Assembly: GCA_018881555.1 (NCBI GenBank)
Contig: JACAXG010000059.1
Location: 4,399,580 to 4,463,579 of the forward strand
Direction of reading: 5' to 3'
From: Amblyornis subalaris
Taxonomy: Eukaryota; Chordata; Aves; Passeriformes; Ptilonorhynchidae
DNA: 64,000 nt
Shown: in pieces, positions 21,801 to 32,849 of the stretch
Layout of the letters: every line of letters starts with the position of its first letter
Position numbering within the stretch: the first letter of the stretch is position 1
The notes under the pieces: model-generated
The model's database searches: none
What the model was told of the DNA's origin: nothing
Seen by the model: only the letters and a program-made list of their open reading frames with translations
Position numbers and translations under genes: made by a program

Positions 21801-24800
21801 ATGCAACCTAGGCTGATTCTTGTGAATAGCTGTAAAAGGAAAGTTACTGTAGCAGAGCTCTGTAATCAAGAAGTCTCCANGGACAGCCTGTCATCCTGAT
21901 GAGAGACACTTCCTAATTACAAGAAGATGCTGCATTGTAGATGAAACAATTTCTAAGTGTCACAACTTTCCTCATCATATCAATGAGGTTGGAGTTACAG
22001 AGCTCCCAACAAGAGGTTTTAGAGGATTTCAAGTGAATTACAAGTCTAAAAGTCCAACACTTAAGCATGTGCAGCATGCAGAGAATGCATTTCAAAATGT
22101 GTTTGAAGAGCAGGAGCATAGTTTTGTACTACTTCAAAGATCTTTGAAAGGCAGAGTGTGGATAGCATCCTAAGTATTGCTGGGGAGATGTGAGATCCAC
22201 GCACTTCTGTGAAAAGCTCAATTTCACTTGCAAGCAAATCAATTAAGAAGCTGCCCTTGCAGCTAAGCTTAACTGATTTCCTGTTTGAGCATCTCAGTTA
22301 CACTGATTTCATGATTAACCTTGTTCAGATCAATGGGAAAACCAAAAAAATCAGGGTCAAAATACTGGACAAACTGTTTAGGTGAATGAGGGGAGAACAG
22401 TGGTGTTTGTGAGGCAGCTGGTAGGGAGAGCCTGGAGGAGAAAAGGGAAACAGCTGCCTGCAGATTAACACTAAACACAAGCACAGGAGCAAAGTGAAGG
22501 GGAACATGCTGGTGTGTAATACAGCCCCAGGGAGCAAACCTGGGTGCTCAGACCCTGCCCATCTGCTCTGCATGAGTTATTAGTGTACTATATTCTATAT
22601 ATAGAGAGTATATTCTGGAGTAAAATTGTTTGCCACAGCCCACATTCAGTCACTCACTGCCAGCNGAACAAGGCTGTCCATCTGGGCACTTGTAGCAAGA
22701 GCTGCAAGCCTACAAGACCAGGGCCCAAGGTGCACCAAACCCAACATGTGATCCAGGCCACAACTAGCTGGGTGACAAGCTGGCAGTTTTAAAACCTGAA
22801 ATCCAGCTCTCTGAGAAGTCATGCAGCAGGGATACGGGCAAGTCCTCACCGCATTTTCCATTCCTGGAAAGAAGCTGATCCCGAAATGGCCTGATGCCTC
22901 TTCCTCCTGTACCTCAATGAATGACTAAGGGAGAATATGAAAAGTGTAGGACAGAAAAATGTCCTCAGATGTTCTTAGTTCTCCCACTCCCCCCGTCTCA
23001 CAACTAAGGGAACCTGAATTAACCATGCANTGAAGCTGAATTGGATGCTGTGGGCTCTTAACTATGGGGTTTGTAGTGATTGAACAGAGAGAGCACGAAG
23101 TGCCCTGGCTTGTCATGGTGAGAGTGGAGACCGAAGGCANAGGGGCTGCCCAGCAGCAGGGTCTGTGTGAGGACTTACTGGGTGTAGACAATGCCCATCA
23201 GCAGGTTCCCCACGTGCCTACTCTGAAAAAGGAACAGAAACAGCATCAGAGCAAAAGAGCTCACCTGGGCTAATACTGCTTGGCTTCTGTGCCCCTGGCA
23301 CCTTTTCCTGTGTAGATGTCACCATCCTGTTCACAGCCTTGCTTTGTGCCTTCCACAAACATCCTCAGTAGGATGATACTCCCACTCTGAAGCAAGAGAC
23401 ATCTTTTCAGCCAGTTAAAGGAGAATTACCCTTCAGAATAAATACATATTTTGATAACAGTATGTGCAGCAAGGACAGCACAAAAATGTAGTTTCCATCC
23501 TATGGTGGCAATGGATGCCTTTCTGATGGGGCTGGGAATGCAGAAACAACACAGGCAATGTGTCATGCTTTTTCAGGTCTAGCCCTTCTTAGAAACATAA
23601 AAAAAAAAAGAGAAAGAAAAGCAACAAACATCTTAAACGATGAGTTTCTTGGGAACTAACAGTAATACTGGCCACATTATTTATTTCATTTTTTGCTTGT
23701 CTGTTCTGTGACTCCAAGCCTCTCAGTGGTACATACCCTGCTCCTCAAGAGGCTGTGGTCTAGATTGGACTAATGGAGTTTGAAATGAACTCTCCAAAGT
23801 CTGTAATTTAAAAAGCATGGATCATCTTATGGATCTTAAGAGCACAGCCATGTGAACACTCACCCAGCACAGCTGTACTCGTTCAGGCTCTCGAGGAGAA
23901 GGTGGGAGTAGAGACCAAATGACTTAACCCAGCACTACTGCCAANGGAGCAAGAAGCTGTGCCCTTTGTGGTAGCAGCTGGTGGCTAAGGGAGGCATGGA
24001 TGTGTCTGCATTACTCAGCCAGCAATTCCAGTCATATTCTGGTCACAGCTTGTTTCCTCAGGATCCTGTGCTCTTCATGCTGGGCATTCTCTCTGCCCTA
24101 AGTGATCTCCCCCATTTGGGAGCTCACCCCCGTGTGGAAGCTCATTGTTCGCATCAGGCCTGTGTGTGGTGCTGAAAATAAAAACCCTGCAGCACAACAG
24201 ATTTGATNGCTTCATTTTCTTGCCTGAAGCACACTGTGATTTCTTCCCCTGTTTGTCTTNGTGGGTGGAACAGGCATTTCAGTATATACTGCCACGCTCA
24301 TTACAGGGAGTTCTTCCATGCTAGAGATATTAACATCTTTGTTATTACTGCCAGTTCCCTCCTCCCCCGTACCAAGTGGTCGCCTGAGCTAGAATTCCTA
24401 TTAAGTCAGACTTCCAGTAGTAGTATTCTCCTCCTCAAAGTGAAGAAGGTCTCTTCAGAGGTCAGTTCCTTCTGCTTTCTCAGAATCCTGCCTCCCTCAT
24501 ATTCCTTAGAAAGTCATTGTTAAAACTGTCAAAACCACTCACATAAATACCACAGAAAGTCTAGAAATCAGTAGAGAAATCATAATTACCTCTTTGTACA
24601 CATTAACCACTCAAAACCATAGCGTTTGAATTCGAAAGTTTTATGCAAGAAAAAATGTTTAACATTTAATATAAAATCAAAGTTTGACACAGCTTATTTT
24701 TCAAATGTCATCATTTTTCTGTTCATCAGCTGACACTTAAAAGCCCACAATNGAAAAAGTCATCCTAAATACTTTCAAAAGCCTTATAAAAACATTCATA

Positions 24801-25591
24801 AAGTGCCACACACAAAAGCACCTGAACAAGACTCTTTGAGAGAAATACCTATTACGATGTTAATTTACTTANCTGCTGCTGAGGACTAAGGTGTCAGACA
24901 GCAGGATAATTTGTGGAATTGTCCATTTAACAATGATACAACCCAGCCAACACGTTATTCCATAGATGTGGCCCCAAAACAGCATCAGCTGGGCCCACAA
25001 CATGCANACAGAGGCAGCCAGCATAGCGTTGTGGGGGTTTCAAATAAATAGATGCAAACACCACCTAAAACCAAGACTACTGGCACGTGGGAGATGTGGA
25101 TTCTATGGGAAGCAACCATCCCAGGCTGTGAGGGAAAACACAGGCAGCTTGTACAGGAAACAGGTACAAATTTTAGCTNGTTTTCACTTGGATAAAAATC
25201 ACTCCCCACTAGAAATTACAGAAAAAGACACTGATCCTTGGAATGTCTCTATGTTCTCTCTGGCCTTGAATGTAAAATACTGTGTAAGTACCTGTCTGTT
25301 CTTCATCCCCAAAAGAGAGGCTCACAACCACTGCACCAGAGTGAACGTTCTCCAGTTCACTCAGCAGTGGCCTCCCTCTTTGCTCAAGTGTCTGAGCAGT
25401 GCTCACAAACAGATTTGGATAAATCTGACAAAAAGAAAGTTNAAAAAAAGAATAAAAGGGAAAGAGGACAGGCTCTGAGGACTCCCTCCCCCTAAATTCA
25501 TGTGCCCTACAAGGTGTCCAGGGAGCAGCCTTCTGTCTTCCCAGCACCAGCCAGCNTCCTACGGTCCATGCAGCTCTCTCCTCCCCACCAA
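15836..25591. other. Intergenic stretch without recognised genes
   Basis: I searched both strands for TADA1, POGK or MAEL exons, the mammalian neighbours of ILDR2, and saw none. Open frames are short and compositionally random. An AT microsatellite-like run lies at 21,678-21,706. Part of the right-hand end is probably the 3' UTR of the minus-strand zinc-finger gene; a candidate AATAAA on that strand lies near 23,685. Confidence 0.5.
21678..21706. repeat. AT-rich simple repeat
   Basis: This is an alternating run of aaatatatatttatatatatataaattt type, a low-complexity microsatellite. Confidence 0.8.
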
Positions 25592-26496
25592 CTACCCAGT
25601 GTGGTGCTTCTGGTGCCGCACCAGCTGGGGCTGGAACCGAAAGCTTTCCCCGCACTGGGAGCAGCGGTAGGGCTGCTCCCCGGTGTGGATGCGGGTGTGC
25701 TTGATGAGGTTGGAGTTGCCACTGAAGCCGCGGCCGCACTGGCCGCACTTGTAGGGCTTCTCGCCGGTGTGGGTGCGGGTGTGGTTAATGAGGTCGGAGC
25801 TCTGCCCGAAACGCTTCCCGCACTGCCCGCAGGCGTAGGGCCGGATGCCGGCGTGGGCCCGCTGGTGCTGCAGGAGGTGGGAGTGCTGGCTGAAGCTCTT
25901 CCCGCAGGCCGGGCACTTGTAGGGCCGCTCGCCCGTGTGCATGCGCTGGTGCTTGATGCAGGTGGAGCTGTCGCTGAAGAACTTCCCGCACTCGCTGCAC
26001 ACGTAGGGCTTGAGCCCCGTGTGGATGCGCTGGTGCTTGAGGAGGTTGGAGCTCTGGCTGAAGCTCTTCCCGCACTCCCCGCAGGTGTAGGGCTTCTGGC
26101 CCGTGTGCACCCGCTGGTGCTGGACGAGGTGGGAGCTCTGGCTGAAGCCCTTGCCGCACTCCCCGCACAGGAAGGGGCGCTCCCCGGTGTGCATGCGCTG
26201 GTGCTGGACGAGGTGGATGCTCCGGCTGAAGCCCTTCCCGCACTCCGGGCAGATGGTGGGACGCTCCACGCGAGGGGCTCGCCGTGAAGCTGCCACCCTT
26301 CTCCCCACGCTGATGTCAGGACAAGGCAGCTTAACCTCCTCTTCCTCCTCACAGCCACCCTGCTGAGCCTCTGAGCAACCACGCTGACCTCCATGGCTGT
26401 CCCCAAACTGCTCCTCTCTTCCTCCGGACCCCACTGCCAACACATCCCGCAGATATGCGCTTGCAAGGTGATCTGGAAGGGGCCCTACCTCACCAC
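25592..26496 (-). CDS. Zinc-finger exon, eight C2H2 fingers and stop
   Basis: The acceptor on the minus strand is a T-rich tract ending ccag (26500-26497). The frame is open from the acceptor to the TAG stop. Helix residues at -1, 2, 3 and 6 for fingers 1-8 are RIHQ, QSHQ, QSNK, DSTK, QSHQ, QSDN, GSNK and FPQR. Fingers 2 and 5 therefore share the same predicted contacts. The linker between fingers 5 and 6 is AGIRP instead of TGEKP. Confidence 0.93.
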
Positions 26497-27022
26497 CTGG
26501 AAAAAAAAAATATGACGGTGATTCTCACTGGGAATTGGCAGAGCAAACAGGCAAACGTTATCTTAGGGAGCCTTGTCTGCACCATGTAGGAGAAGCAGTA
26601 AAGGGAAGACTGGGAGCAAATGGAAAACCAGCTGCAAGAGAGGCTCTATAACCTCGTCATACAACCCAGGGCAGACATGCCATGGAGAGCACAGCCAAGG
26701 GCAATGCTAAACGTGTCTCCTCGTCCCCAAGAAATGTTCACACGTTCTTGATATTCCCTCTTTCTACATACGCTTACCCCAGGCTGACAAAGGCAAGCAG
26801 GCTGCCTGCCCTGAGGGGGAAAGAGCAAGTCTCAGTGTGACCTGCATAAAATAAAGTGGCTCAAACAGCACTGTGGCAGCTCAAAGAACACTTCACTTGC
26901 TCTGTGTTTATAAACTTACATAACTTGTTCCTCACCCATGTGTGTCTCCTCCAAGGCTTCGTATTCTTGTTCTTCTCCTTGGTCCATCTGTGCAGTTACA
27001 TCAGGTTCAGCAATCAGGAACC
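25592..27022 (-). CDS. KRAB-type C2H2 zinc-finger protein (KRAB-B plus eight fingers), 5' part not found
   Basis: Two coding exons are supported on the minus strand: 26936-27022 (KRAB-B-like) and 25592-26496 (zinc fingers), joined in phase 1. The first encodes [20 protein letters not shown] and EALEETHM, which matches the KRAB B box. The second opens [20 protein letters not shown], runs through an acidic linker, and then carries eight consecutive C-x2-C-x12-H-x3-H fingers with HTGE/Q/L linkers, ending KHHTG before a TAG stop at 25592-25594. Such proteins bind DNA in the nucleus and usually repress through KRAB. Finger 4 has Cys where the helix core Leu is expected. No start codon or KRAB-A exon was recognised; an upstream ATG in the finger exon is out of frame. 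The gene symbol is unknown because the fingers are too generic. Confidence 0.88.
26936..27022 (-). CDS. KRAB-B-box exon
   Basis: This 87-nt minus-strand exon lies between an AG at 27024-27023 and a GTGAGG donor starting at 26935. It starts and ends in phase 1, as KRAB-B exons usually do, and joins the zinc-finger exon without shifting frame. The sequence [19 protein letters not shown] fits the KRAB-B pattern (x-KPDxIxxLEQGEEPW). The pyrimidine tract before the acceptor is modest. Confidence 0.8.
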
Positions 27023-29689
27023 CTCCTTGCAGGGGCAAACAGAAGTAATCTTAGTTGAATATTCAGCAAGAGCTTGTCATATTGTCTTAAAATCTACTGC
27101 CCCTGCTGAATACTGGGAACAAGCAGAGTGGTTGCATAAAAGATTTGAGTCGACTGAGCAACAAACATTTATGGACATCCTGTGTACTACTGAGGTATCT
27201 GGTGTCAGATATTTTCCTTAAAGGAGACTCAAGGTTGCCCCTCTTCTGATGAGTGATACACATTAGGACATGCACCAGAGGTGCTGAACTCAGAATTGGT
27301 TGACAGTAATCACAGACACAGGTGTCAGAAAACAGCAAAACCCAGCCATACTTACACTTCTTAAATAATGACAGCCAGAAGTCTAATTACTCTCCTAAAA
27401 ATATTTTAAATAGAAGATTACTTTTTAGACACCAGAACCTGATTTTCTTATTTGTTATCTCATCNCATTTCCTCCTCCNAGACTCTCAGGCTGAGGCAGA
27501 AAAACCCAACAAAAAAAGCAATTTGATCTCTTGTCTGGATTCTGTCAGTTCCCAGCCTGGCACCCCTGCTGAGCTCCAACAACCACCATGAATGCAACTG
27601 TTGGGCAGGGTGCCCTTAGAAATGCTATCAACACCCAAGACAAGAATTTTTCTGTCAGTATTTACTNTTTTGAGGCCAAACCCAGCCAAAGAGTAAGCAA
27701 CAGCAGTTAGCATCAGGAGGGCTGGCATTAACANTTGCTGCAGAAAAAAGGCAGAACAGGGAAAATACAACGGTAAGAAAGATCCCACTTTATTTTAAAA
27801 AGTAAGAATCAAAGATAGCAGGAAANGGATAGCAGGGGGATAAATCTAGGACCAGAGAGCGATGTGCACCACAGCTAAAGCTGAGATCACTCATGGGAAT
27901 ATTTTTAAACCATTTAAGACATTACTTCCCCCCTTGCCCCTTTTTAATCTTCAGAATTACATGTTTTCATCACTTCCAAGAGGCTGCACTGTGCTTCAAG
28001 CTACCAATCTCTCTGAACACCCAATACCTCTGCACAACTACTCAAGCTCCAGATGGAACTGACTTACTGGACAGATGAGCAAAACACTGCAAACTGATGG
28101 ATGCCCAGACCACTTCATCCACCACTGGCTATTTAATGATGGGTAATGGGCAATAAGGGATTGGATGTCAGAATCAAGGAGACAGCTCAGATGAACAGAA
28201 CAGTTTTGGACCTCAGATGCCANTGATTACAAAACCACCAGTCTTGAAGCCTTTTATTCTCTGTGGCAGAGCTGGGCAGAAGGAAAGACTGCAACTGTGA
28301 GCTGCAGAGTCATGAAGGAAAAAATAAACAGATGAGCAAAAAAGAAGCTTTAGCAAAAATTAAAAAAACCTAACACCTTAATCTGAGTCCCTACTTCAAG
28401 TATTTNCTGAATTCTGAAGTGGACCACCCCTGCAGATGGACTGTTTCCAGCAGTTCCAAGCTGATATATAAAGGGAGGTTGCTTCTGCAGCCCTGAAGCT
28501 CTCAGGATTTTGCCACTACTGAGAATTTCTGCTGTAACAGTTTGGCAGTACAGCCCGCCCAAGCTATTTACAGGCTGCAAGGTGCACCAGATGGGCAACC
28601 CCCGCTCCAGAGCCGCAGTCAGAACCGTGTCCACACACAGACACTTCCCCCAGGCAACTCACCACAAACAGAAGGGGTTTGCTCTGAAAGCTGTCAACAA
28701 ACAGGAACTTTGGAGGAGCAAATCCATCAGGATTTCGGAGGTGGTACCAGCATCTGACAAATGCCCGACAGTCACTGCCCTGGGGAGCATCTATGCAGGC
28801 AGACAAAGGAGAAGGAAGAGTTCCCTTCTGACCCTGCAAAAATTTCCTAGCTCGGGTTGCCACTGGCACAACTACTGCTATGCTCAGATTTGCTCTGGAG
28901 AAAGCAGGTAACTTTCAGATAATTAACAGGATAGTCAGGAGGAAGAAAGAATTTCTTCCTTTCCCAGGATCAGAGTCATGTCTCTGTGAAAGGAGGGCAC
29001 AAACTACATCAACAGAGGGTACATTCCTGCAGGGATTTCATCTGTTACTAGCAGAAGCATATCCTTGGGTGTATTGAGTTATTGCTTGAATGTGAAAACC
29101 GAAACAGTGAGATCATCTGTGTATGTGGGGTTCCTGTTGGGAACATGCACAGCTTTACCAAAACAAGGTATGAAGGGCACCCAATCTGGACCTCCACTGG
29201 GGGCTTTGCAAACACACCCTGGGGCCTTGGCTTTAGCGTTGTCACAGCCCATTTTTGTATCTCGATCCTGCAATATGTGCTCTTTACCTTGGCTACTCAT
29301 TTTCTCTTGCCATCACTCCGCTCTGCGTTCCTGCCATGGCTGTAGCAAGGTGTGGAGGTTATGGGACTCATCCTAGTGCAGAGTTCCACGCTTCCAGCTT
29401 CCCATGCTCCCGACGTGCCACCAGCAGCCGAGCGCTCTCCCCACGGTCGTGCCAAGCACAAGGGCACAAACTCGCGATTTTGAAGGCGGCGTTCAAATCC
29501 TCCTCTCCCCAGCTATTTTTGGGATAGACAATGCTTGCGGTAAAATCAAAAGGTGAAGACTTTTTTTTTTTTTTTTAAATCACAGAAAGCGGTTAAGTAT
29601 GCGGCTGCACCCCCTGGTGTGATGACAGCCCCCTTCCCTGCGCTGTCAGATTTACACTATGTAGNGTGGGTGGGACAGGAGGCAGAACG
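26937..29689. other. Introns / upstream region of the zinc-finger gene
   Basis: Apart from the KRAB-B exon at 26936-27022 I recognise no coding exon. A KRAB-A box, expected between here and 30,040 on the minus strand, was not found. A minus-strand open frame at 28,564-28,869 has a protein-like middle but no recognisable family. Confidence 0.45.
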
Positions 29690-30310
29690 GGAAGGCCATG
29701 ACAAGTCTCTGCCAGAGGCAGGAGGGGGCGAGTGCGGCGTGGCTTTTGGGAACAAGGATTTCCCTCGGAGCTGCGGCAGGGGCGCAAAGCTGGTGCGATC
29801 AGAGGCGCTGGGTGGGAACTGGGGAAACACAGGATGGGAAAGGGAGGAACTGCGTTATCGGCAAGGGATGCAAGCAGACAGGGATGGCAGCGGCAAAAGG
29901 GACGAGGCGGCCCTCCCNTTCCTCCGGCCGGCTCCTCCCTCCGCAGGCCCGGCAGAGCGAGGCTCTGCGATGGAAGGGGGCTCAGAGCTCGGCCCGGCGC
30001 CCCCGGCCCTGCCCCGGGTGCCGCCAGCGCCCAGCCTACCTGCGGGGCTGCTCCGCCCGGCGCTCCCGGCTTCCTGCTCCGCGGGCAAAGGGCGCTTCCT
30101 GGGCGGGGCAGCCAGCCAGCCAGCCGGGATAACCGGCTGTATCGGGATAATTCCCCCCTGCCCCGGGATAAAGCCCCGCTGCACCGGCATAACCCCCCCA
30201 CAGCCCCGGGATAACTCCCCGCTGCCCCGGGATAACCCCCCCGCATTCCCGGGTACCCCCCCGCAGCCCCGGGATACCCCGCCCCGCAGCCCCACCGCCC
30301 GGATTCAGAG
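29690..30310 (-). promoter_or_regulatory. CpG island, probable promoter and 5' non-coding exon of the zinc-finger gene
   Basis: The segment is GC-rich with many CpG dinucleotides, unlike its surroundings. On the minus strand a strong donor, CAG|GTAGGC, lies at 30042-30035, so a first non-coding exon could end at 30040. An ETS-like CAGGAAGCG lies just upstream on the same strand. Location upstream of the minus-strand KRAB zinc-finger exons supports this reading. Transcription start is not determined, and a plus-strand transcript cannot be excluded. Confidence 0.55.
30118..30295. repeat. Degenerate ~22-bp GC-rich tandem repeat (CCCCGGGATAA units)
   Basis: About eight imperfect units built on CCCCGGGATAAC followed by a C-rich spacer occur in tandem inside the CpG island. 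The minus strand is therefore rich in G-runs separated by short loops. Confidence 0.8.
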
Positions 30311-32359
30311 TGAGAAATAATGTTGATAACACTCTTGATGCTTTGNGTCCTGCTAAATCGTGTTTATCCCAACTCGAGGATTTTTTCTGTGTGTGTGTGT
30401 GATGCTCTGCCAGCGAGGAGCTGCACAAAGGAAAAACGGAAGGGAGCAAACATCGCTTCTTTGTTTTTTTTTTTTTAATTTCCCTTTTTAATATCATCAT
30501 CATTATTATTAGTATTTACCATTACTATTGTATTATACTTCGTTTTCAATTGCAAAACTGTTCTTCTCCCAACCTAAAAGTTTAACTTTTGATTCTCCTC
30601 CCCAGTTCCACCGGGCTGAAGAGGAGCTGGGGGGTTGAGCGAGGGCTTGCCTTGGTGCTTAATTTCCAGCTGAGCTTAAACCACAACATCTTAGAACAGG
30701 CAGCAGCTGTGACATTGCACTGCCAGGCTTAACTTCAGGGCAGAAGGGAAAGCAGCTGAAGTGGGGTGGACAGTACTTAACAGTGGTAGAAAATGGAACA
30801 CACAGCAGTTCCCTGTGAGGACACCGTGCCATGCAGGGTGGGAGAAGAGATAGCAAGTCACTGTCCTGGAACTGCTTGCCTTACTTGGGGTTTTCCTACT
30901 GGAATGAAATGCACACATGGTTTTACAACATGGTGCCTGCTCTTTTTAATTTCTCCAGGAAACTCATACCTGAAGGGAAGAAGGTATTTGCGTGTTTTCA
31001 TGGATTGTGGTGGAAAACGTGGGACCTTGGGTGTGTGCTTGAGTTCTTCCCACACTGATGTTGAAGTTCTCCCTACGCAGCAGGTGACATAGGAAGGGGT
31101 TTGCTTAGGCCTCTGCAGGTCTGAACTTAAACCTGTGGCTGGAGGCACCCTTCAGGACACTGGAACAGTGCTGGTGCTGGGGCGCTTGTGCAGTGGGATG
31201 CCCCAGCCAGCCCTCTCTCCAGGAAATTCCTGGCTCTGTGCTTAGAACGCTCCTCGGGCCATTACTGCTTACCAGTAATTCCACCACAGAATCCCTCTTA
31301 AAATGCCCAGCGTGGCACAGGCCTCCCACAGTGTCCCAGTGGCCGCTCTCTTGTGCAGTGTTGGGGTGTCCATTCCCTTGGCCACATTCCAGGGGGCTGC
31401 ACCNCCAGCCTGATGGAGACCAGCCCTTCGTGTGACCACAGCTTTTCCTGCCCTGGTGACCTGGATGTTTGACGTTTTCTTGCCATGGTGACACTCGCGT
31501 TTCCCTGCCACCTTACCAGAGGACCGGGAGCAGGTTTGNAGACGGAGGAAGCCACCCTGTGGCCACAGGCGGGAGACAGCAGATGGGTTTCCCGAGGCCA
31601 TAAAAATCCCTTTGCTTTTCCCCTTGTCCCCTGTATCCCAGCTGATAAATACACTGCCTTTATGGGTGGTGGTTTTGTCAAGCCCTCGCTTGCTCCCAGG
31701 TGATAATACAGAAAATTACCCGGCCTTTCTCGGAGCTAAAACACCCAAGTACATAGTTTGTGCTTAGCAGTGGTAAAAAACAGGCTGGCCGTGAGATGAG
31801 GACCCACATAATGGCAAAGAAAGGAGTGATTTTTCAAGAATCTGAAAATCTTTCCTGCTAACAAAGTGAAAAATGCTCTGAAAGCCTCCAGATTCCNTTT
31901 TCACTTCCAGCTATTGTTAGCAGGACACAAATGATCTGAATTAGTCAGAAACCTTAGTCACTATGTACCCTGAAGTGTATGGGAATTGCAGTAGGAGACA
32001 AATGAACAGGGTTCACTTGTCATGCTGAGACTTTATTTGTTAAGGTTAAAATATCAATTTGCATTAAGGACTTTTTCTGTTGGAGAAGTGATGACTGATA
32101 CAGGCTCATTAGACTCTAATTTCACAGGCTGTGTACAGATGGAGAAATGGTCGTCGACGAAATAAGATGGGAATACTGAAATAGAATAAAAGGGAAAACA
32201 TAACCTCATCAATTTACAAAACAGTGCAACTGACAGGCACATTGCTGTATCCTCCTTGTGCTTGTACCATACAGCACATTTGCTTAAGAGTGTGGAGGGN
32301 TGGAGATCACTGTGTTCACAGTCAGAGTATCAATGTGTGCAAAAGGGTGAANGGGGAAA
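30311..32359. other. Intergenic stretch, nothing recognised
   Basis: The stretch contains a short (TG) run near 30,390-30,402 and T-rich/AT-rich sequence near 30,460-30,540. No exon, RNA gene or mobile element was recognised. Confidence 0.5.
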
Positions 32360-32510
32360 CTGGCTGGTTGCTGGATCTCCATCACTGGGGGTTTTTGAAG
32401 TGTGGCCAGACAAAGCCCTGACCTGATCTGGTGCTGGTGATGGTTCTGCTTTGGGCAGGAGGTTGGATTCCAGAGGGTTCTTCCAATCGACATTCTGCAT
32501 ATTATTCCAA
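32360..32510 (+). mobile_element. CR1 LINE 3' fragment, plus orientation
   Basis: The sequence ctggatctccatcactgggg ... ctgacctgatctggtgctgg ... caggaggttggattccagag ... ttcttccaatcgacattctgc follows the CR1 3' end. It is degraded and stops just before the inverted-repeat element at 32,513. Confidence 0.8.
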
Positions 32511-32512
32511 TA

Positions 32513-32849
32513 GTTTCTGAACTACTGCAGATATTTTGAAATGCAAGAACTTTTTTTATGCCACCTGTCTAGTTTCAGGCAGTTGTATTTTAATAGTGAT
32601 CTGGTAAACGCTGGCTTTCCATTTATATCAACCTGGAGGTACTTTGTTTCTTTCCCTTTTCCTTGAAATACAGTCACATTACCCATTTTGTACACTTTAT
32701 TGCTTTATGCATTTTCAAGACAGCCAAATCTTTTTCTGAATATTTCTCCCAAATTACCAACTTTTAATTATTGAACTGTCTGCAGGATGGAGACAGTAGG
32801 ATATAAAAAAAGTTCTTGCATTTCAAAATATCTGTAATAGTTCAGAAAC
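32513..32849. mobile_element. MITE-like element with 47-bp terminal inverted repeats
   Basis: The left arm (32513-32559) and right arm (32803-32849) are each 47 bp and are reverse complements with only two mismatches. Both outer ends begin gtttctgaact, and the inner ends are gaactttttttat. The 243-bp interior has no open frame. This is the architecture of a short non-autonomous DNA transposon. I see no clear target-site duplication; the flanks are ccaata on the left and caccacc on the right. A long RNA hairpin is an alternative reading. Confidence 0.7.

Noticed and set aside
24966..25478. 170-codon plus-strand open frame
   Set aside because: Contains three unresolved codons, resembles no family, and lies opposite the probable zinc-finger 3' UTR.
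25502..26287. 261-codon plus-strand open frame opposite the zinc fingers
   Set aside because: Its repeating Leu/Ala/Val pattern is the antisense shadow of the periodic finger linkers; the minus strand has the real C2H2 domains.
25507..26466. 319-codon minus-strand frame starting with an ATG in the finger exon
   Set aside because: It is the wrong frame: Ala/Ser/Pro-rich low-complexity, while the adjacent frame contains the fingers and fits the KRAB-B splice phase.
26856..27221. 121-codon plus-strand open frame over the KRAB-B exon
   Set aside because: Opposite to the KRAB-B exon; no recognisable domain.
29553..30320. 255-codon plus-strand open frame across the CpG island
   Set aside because: Pro/Ala/Gly-rich chance frame in GC-rich DNA, ending in the tandem repeat; no domain and no splice support.
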